Shown here piece by piece: positions 60,349 to 64,000 of a stretch of 64,000 bases of DNA. Location of the stretch: the NCBI RefSeq assembly GCF_022346885.1, contig NZ_JAKRNK010000001.1, forward strand, positions 124,001-188,000. The letters run 5' to 3'. The stretch comes from Paenibacillus sp. ACRRX (GTDB taxonomy: Bacteria; Bacillota; Bacilli; Paenibacillales; Paenibacillaceae). Positions within the stretch are counted from its first letter, which is position 1, and the number at the start of each line of letters is the position of its first letter. The notes beneath the pieces were generated by a model. The model did not search any database and was not told where the DNA came from. It saw only the letters and a program-made list of their open reading frames with translations. The translations under genes were made by a program, and so were the position numbers.

Positions 60349-61896
60349 ATGAACCGCAAAATTATCGTCTTAGACACCACTTTGCGTGACGGAGAGCAAG
60401 TTCCAGGCGCTAAATTAAATGTACATCAAAAAATAGAGATGGCTCAGCAGTTAAAGCGGCTGAATGTAGATATTATCGAAGCGGGTTTCCCTGCTTCTTC
60501 AGCAGGAGATTTTCAAGCGGTGCAGCAGATTGTTCGTAGTGTCGGCGACAGCGTATCGATTACCGCACTGGCACGCGCAGTCAAAAGTGATATTGACGCT
60601 GTATATGAGAGTATTAAGTTGGCACAAAATCCGCTAATTCATATTGTACTGGGCACTTCAAACATCCATGTGGAGAAGAAATTTAATCGCTCCAAGGAAG
60701 CGGTTATGCAATTGGGGGTTGACGCGGTCAAGTATGCGAAGACTTTGCTGCCGCATGTGCAATACTCCACGGAGGATGCATCGCGATCAGATTTTGAATA
60801 TTTGTGGAGCACAATTGAAGCGGTCGTTAAAGCCGGAGCTACCATGATTAACGTTCCTGATACGGTGGGATACGCTGTACCAGAGGAGTTCGGCGAGCTG
60901 ATTCGTCGGATTAATGAACGCCTAAAAAATCTGGATGAGAGTGTCATCCTTAGTGTGCACTGTCACAATGATCTGGGAATGGCTACCTCCAATACGTTAA
61001 GCGCCATCAAAAATGGCGCCGATAAGATCGAGTGTACGATTAACGGTCTTGGCGAACGAGCAGGAAATGCCTCGTTGGAAGAGGTTGTAATGGGACTTAA
61101 AGTACGGGAGAACTATTACCATTGTTATACCAACATTCAGACGAAGGAACTTCTTCGGACATCAAAGCTGGTTACGTATTTGACAGGGCTGGATGTTCAG
61201 GTAAATAAGGCGATAACAGGGGAGAATGCTTTTGCCCATTCCTCCGGTATCCATCAAGACGGGTTATTAAAGGATAAACAAGTGTACGAGATTATGTCCC
61301 CCGAAGAGGTGGGTGCAGACAGCATGGAGCTGATTCTAACAGCTCGTTCAGGCCGCCACGCTTTCAAAAATGCTGTCGAGAAGATGGGCTTTGACGTCAG
61401 TGATGAAGCAGATTTTGAAGTGTTGTTTAATAAATTTCTGACATTGGCAGATGCCAAAAAAGAAGTGTACGATCACGATGTGTTCTACTTGGTAACGAAT
61501 CATCGCACAGCGGATGAAGGCAGCAAGCAGTTGTACGAACTAACTTCTTTTCAGGTGGTTAGCAACGACTTATATCCGACGGCAACGGTCAAGTTAAAGA
61601 AAGGCACTGACACGGTTAAGGGCAGCGCAGTAGGAGACGGTCCTATCGATGCCCTGTACAGTGTAATTAAGACACTGGTTGGCTTGGATGTACAGCTGAA
61701 GGATTACAAAATTAACAGTTTGTCCAGAGGAAAAGAGGCGATCGGCCGTGTGAACATTCGAATTCAATATCAAGATAAGACCTATTCGGGTCGTGCGATG
61801 GATATGGATATTTTAAAAGCCAGTGCCAATGCGTTCTTGAACGCGATTAACGCGATCTTGTTAGATGCAGATGCAGATATAGATCAAGAGGCATAG
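60349..61896 (+). CDS. leuA: 2-isopropylmalate synthase
   Basis: First committed step of leucine synthesis: acetyl-CoA plus 2-oxoisovalerate. 515 residues from ATG 60349 (AGGAGG eight bases before; ATG 60343 is too near). DRE-TIM barrel with catalytic Arg13-Asp14 in DTTLRDGEQ, metal ligands in SVHCHNDLG, GLGERAGNASLEEV; C-terminal LeuA regulatory domain from about 385 for leucine feedback (KGTDTVKGSAVGDGPIDALY). leuB, C, D and ilv genes are not in the window, so it is a single T-box-controlled gene here. Confidence 0.95.
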   Translation: MNRKIIVLDTTLRDGEQVPGAKLNVHQKIEMAQQLKRLNVDIIEAGFPASSAGDFQAVQQIVRSVGDSVSITALARAVKSDIDAVYESIKLAQNPLIHIVLGTSNIHVEKKFNRSKEAVMQLGVDAVKYAKTLLPHVQYSTEDASRSDFEYLWSTIEAVVKAGATMINVPDTVGYAVPEEFGELIRRINERLKNLDESVILSVHCHNDLGMATSNTLSAIKNGADKIECTINGLGERAGNASLEEVVMGLKVRENYYHCYTNIQTKELLRTSKLVTYLTGLDVQVNKAITGENAFAHSSGIHQDGLLKDKQVYEIMSPEEVGADSMELILTARSGRHAFKNAVEKMGFDVSDEADFEVLFNKFLTLADAKKEVYDHDVFYLVTNHRTADEGSKQLYELTSFQVVSNDLYPTATVKLKKGTDTVKGSAVGDGPIDALYSVIKTLVGLDVQLKDYKINSLSRGKEAIGRVNIRIQYQDKTYSGRAMDMDILKASANAFLNAINAILLDADADIDQEA

Positions 61897-61911
61897 TAGG
61901 CATTGACGACG

Positions 61912-61948
61912 TAGAGATGGGACGCTGAACGATCAGTTTCCATCTCTA
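61912..61948 (+). terminator. Hairpin after leuA
   Basis: TAGAGATGG/CCATCTCTA 9-bp stem with inner CTGA/TCAG, weak tail TAAATATTT. Confidence 0.6.
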
Positions 61949-62125
61949 TAAATATTTAGAGGTTCCTATGGAGAATAAAACGTTTGAGATCATATCCCAA
62001 TAGTGTGGTTACATAGAAGCTACTTCTACGCTATAATTGAAGTAAATAATTCCATTTTTACTAGAATGTCGGTAGTTCTATCTAGTTGAATGGTCTATTT
62101 AGTTGCTAGATAAGGGGATATGCTG

Positions 62126-63388
62126 ATGAAGTTGTTAAAAGGCCAGAAGATAGATATTACAAAGGGTAGAAACATACTTAACCTTAGTTTGCGGTTCGAC
62201 TGGACCACAAAACATACGGCTATGAGTGTCGATGCTGCTGCTTTTATTCTAAATGATCAGGGCCGTTGTGTCCGGGATGAACATTTCATTTTTTATGGGA
62301 ATGCGGCTGCTCCTCATGGAGAAGTAAGGCACTCTTCGGCTGATGGGACAGAGAAGGAAGTTGTACATATTGCATTTAGCAAGCTGTCAGAAAGTGCTGC
62401 GCGTATTGCATTTACATTGACGATTTATGAAGGAGAACAACAGGGGCATCATATGAGTGATGTCTCCGATATGTATGTTCAGCTTATAGATACAGACAGC
62501 GGCGAAGTATTATGCCAGTATACATATGGGATGGATTTGACGCGCGAAACTGCGATTGTGGTAGGTGAACTCTACAGATATAACGATGAATGGAAGTTCA
62601 ATGCTATAGGCAGCGGCTTCTACGGAGGATTGGCTGCATTATGTACTCACTTTGGACTTGAGATCGAGGAGCCTACCGGTGAGGTAGCGGCAGCTGTAGA
62701 GGAAAAGGTAATGGCGCCCATTGATCTGCGAAAGCAAAAGGTACAATATACGCTGGAGAAGAAGAAACTTCAAGGCGTGGTGGCAAGAGTAGGCATCGTA
62801 CTTGATATTTCTGGATCGATGAGGAAGCTGTATATGAACGGTACTGTACAAGAAGTAGTAGAACGTATTCTAGCAGTAGCCTGCTCATTTGATGATAACG
62901 CTACATTAGATGTATGGGTATACGATTCTCAGTACAGTCGATTGCCTTCTGTAACCGAACAGGATATTGCAGGCTATGTGAATCGACATATATTAAACAA
63001 CAGTGAGGTCAATAAATTTGGCGCGAATAATGAGCCGCCTGTCATGCGCGATGTCATTCATAAGTATACAGAAGAAGAGGAGTCCGCGACGCCTGTATTT
63101 GTTATATTTATTAATGATGGCGGTGTGGTTAAGTCAATCAAGAAAGTAATTACAACAGCTTCGGTTCAGCCTATTTTCTGGCAGTTTGTTGGGATTGGAC
63201 ATTCAGACTTTGAGGTGTTGAAGAAGCTGGATACGATGGAAGGCAGGATTGTGGATAATGCCAACTTTATTCATGTTGATGATATTGGCGCTATATCCGA
63301 CGAATCGTTGTACGATCAATTGCTGAATGAATTTCCATTGTGGCTAAAGGCGGCCAGGGAGAAGAGGATCATAAGGGATTCGCACTAA
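62126..63388 (+). CDS. TerD domain - von Willebrand A protein (TerF-like)
   Basis: 420 residues from ATG 62126 (AAGGGGAT eight bases before). N-terminal TerD domain about 1-185 with LSLRFDWTTKHTAMSVDAAA, RDEHFIFYGN, FTLTIYEGEQ and ELYRYNDEWKFNAIGSGF, Ca2+-binding type; then vWA domain from about 220 with MIDAS DISGSM and later FINDGG. The combination is the TerF-type protein of tellurite/stress-response (ter) clusters. Here no terB/C/E genes are adjacent, so it stands alone. Role in membrane-linked stress response is inferred from the family. Confidence 0.85.
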   Translation: MKLLKGQKIDITKGRNILNLSLRFDWTTKHTAMSVDAAAFILNDQGRCVRDEHFIFYGNAAAPHGEVRHSSADGTEKEVVHIAFSKLSESAARIAFTLTIYEGEQQGHHMSDVSDMYVQLIDTDSGEVLCQYTYGMDLTRETAIVVGELYRYNDEWKFNAIGSGFYGGLAALCTHFGLEIEEPTGEVAAAVEEKVMAPIDLRKQKVQYTLEKKKLQGVVARVGIVLDISGSMRKLYMNGTVQEVVERILAVACSFDDNATLDVWVYDSQYSRLPSVTEQDIAGYVNRHILNNSEVNKFGANNEPPVMRDVIHKYTEEEESATPVFVIFINDGGVVKSIKKVITTASVQPIFWQFVGIGHSDFEVLKKLDTMEGRIVDNANFIHVDDIGAISDESLYDQLLNEFPLWLKAAREKRIIRDSH

Positions 63389-63413
63389 TTAAATGGATCT
63401 TGTTATACCACCT

Positions 63414-63455
63414 GAACCACCTACGGCGAAATATACCGGGAGCGTGGTTCTTTTG
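63414..63455 (+). terminator. Terminator of the TerD-vWA gene
   Basis: GAACCAC/GTGGTTC outer stem, inner CGG/CCG, tail TTTTG. Confidence 0.65.
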
Positions 63456-63499
63456 TTATCCCGCTATGTGTGCCATTATCAAGAAGGGGAGGCGAAGCG

Positions 63500-64000
63500 A
63501 TGTTTCAACAATTCAAGCCGCAGGCAGGTCGTTCTACTGCAGTCCAATTAAAAGAATACATTCAACAATTTATTATTAATGGAGTCCTTCAAGCGGAGCA
63601 GAAGCTTCCCTCTACCCGTGAACTCAGCTTATTGTTGAACTTGAGCCGCAATACGGTTATTTTGGCATATCAAGGTTTGGAAGAGGATGGTTTCGTTTAT
63701 GTTAGGCGAGGAAATGGAAGTTATGTTTCGGCTTTTTCGAAGCCTGCAGCGATTTCCCCGTGCAGTATAGATTGGAAAAGACGTGTAAATAACCATGCAC
63801 GTATGGCAGACTCTTTGGACATTATGAAGCGAGGAATACGGGCCGAAGAAGGTATGATTCGGTTTACAAGCATTGCGCCTGATGAAAAGTTATTTGACGT
63901 GGACCATGTGAAGCGCGCATTTCTCGATCGAATGGCCATCGAGGGCAGCACACTGTTGAACTATGGATATGCCAAAGGATATAAGCCCTTAATTGATTAT
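63500..64000 (+). CDS. MocR/PdxR-type GntR regulator (partial, N-terminal 167 residues)
   Basis: Runs off the window. ATG 63500 with AAGGGGAGGCGAAGCG before it. GntR winged helix at 10-75: LKEYIQQFIINGVLQAEQKL, PSTRELSLLLNLSRNTVILA, DGFVYVRRGNGSYVS. After a linker the start of a type I aminotransferase-like domain appears (FTSIAPDEKLFDVDHVKRAF, LNYGYAKGYKPLIDY). This two-domain plan is MocR; such regulators bind PLP. The frame stays open to the last base; target unknown. Confidence 0.85.
   Translation, partial: MFQQFKPQAGRSTAVQLKEYIQQFIINGVLQAEQKLPSTRELSLLLNLSRNTVILAYQGLEEDGFVYVRRGNGSYVSAFSKPAAISPCSIDWKRRVNNHARMADSLDIMKRGIRAEEGMIRFTSIAPDEKLFDVDHVKRAFLDRMAIEGSTLLNYGYAKGYKPLIDY

Overview
The window reads as chromosome of an endospore-forming, low-to-mid GC Firmicute of the Paenibacillus type. 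The evidence is the gene order (citZ-icd-mdh, then phosphate two-component genes, then polA-mutM-ytaF-coaE-nrdR), a small acid-soluble spore protein, a Spo0E-like phosphatase, strong AAGGAGG-type ribosome sites, TTG/GTG starts, a leucine T-box and Fur/PhoP-type boxes. Species level is not supportable from sequence reading alone.

Layout. 1-2300: a partial gene, an IS3-family transposase scrap, a 52-residue Spo0E-like gene and a PH-domain gene. 2300-9935: central carbon metabolism (citZ-icd-mdh; class I fumarase translationally coupled to an SBF-family transporter) with a 5'-deoxynucleotidase between. 10000-12650: phosphate sensor kinase then response regulator (kinase first). 12980-15850: the cydA-cydB-cydS bd oxidase operon with two tiny membrane proteins that are easily missed and a Rex/FNR-like dyad. 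16050-21900: a soluble chemoreceptor, then PhoP boxes and pstS-pstC-pstA-pstB-phoU. 23270-29880: DNA metabolism and housekeeping (polA, mutM, ytaF, coaE, a lytic transglycosylase, SASP, nrdR). 30440-33500: a DUF4198/CopC-CopD copper pair. 34009-34175: tRNA-Ala and tRNA-Lys. 34600-37400: membrane protein/TetR pair and an MgtC-like protein with a structured leader.

37640-56000 is the accessory part. Three iron loci lie here, each with siderophore-binding (Fe3+-siderophore ABC substrate-binding) domains but no permease or ATPase. Locus 1 is a Fur-box lipoprotein followed by a cytoplasmic AraC-SBP fusion of the Btr type. Loci 2 and 3 are single long ORFs in which an AraC regulator runs in frame into a lipoprotein signal sequence and a binding protein. 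Each has one Fur-like box at the outer promoter and a second, near-perfect Fur box buried inside the ORF at the domain junction, followed by a ribosome site and a start codon that falls at codon 318 in both. This is the most unusual system in the window: either a one-component transmembrane siderophore sensor, or a nested regulator/receptor gene pair sharing one frame. Between these loci lie cysJI, a DUF1963 gene, an SDR, MerR and AraC regulators, a truncated epimerase, and a nuclease-like/wHTH gene with an odd repeat-rich leader.

56000-64000: a decayed MerR gene, an ankyrin protein, an AlkD-like repair protein, a Crp-type regulator, T-box-controlled leuA, a TerD-vWA protein and the start of a MocR-type regulator running off the end.
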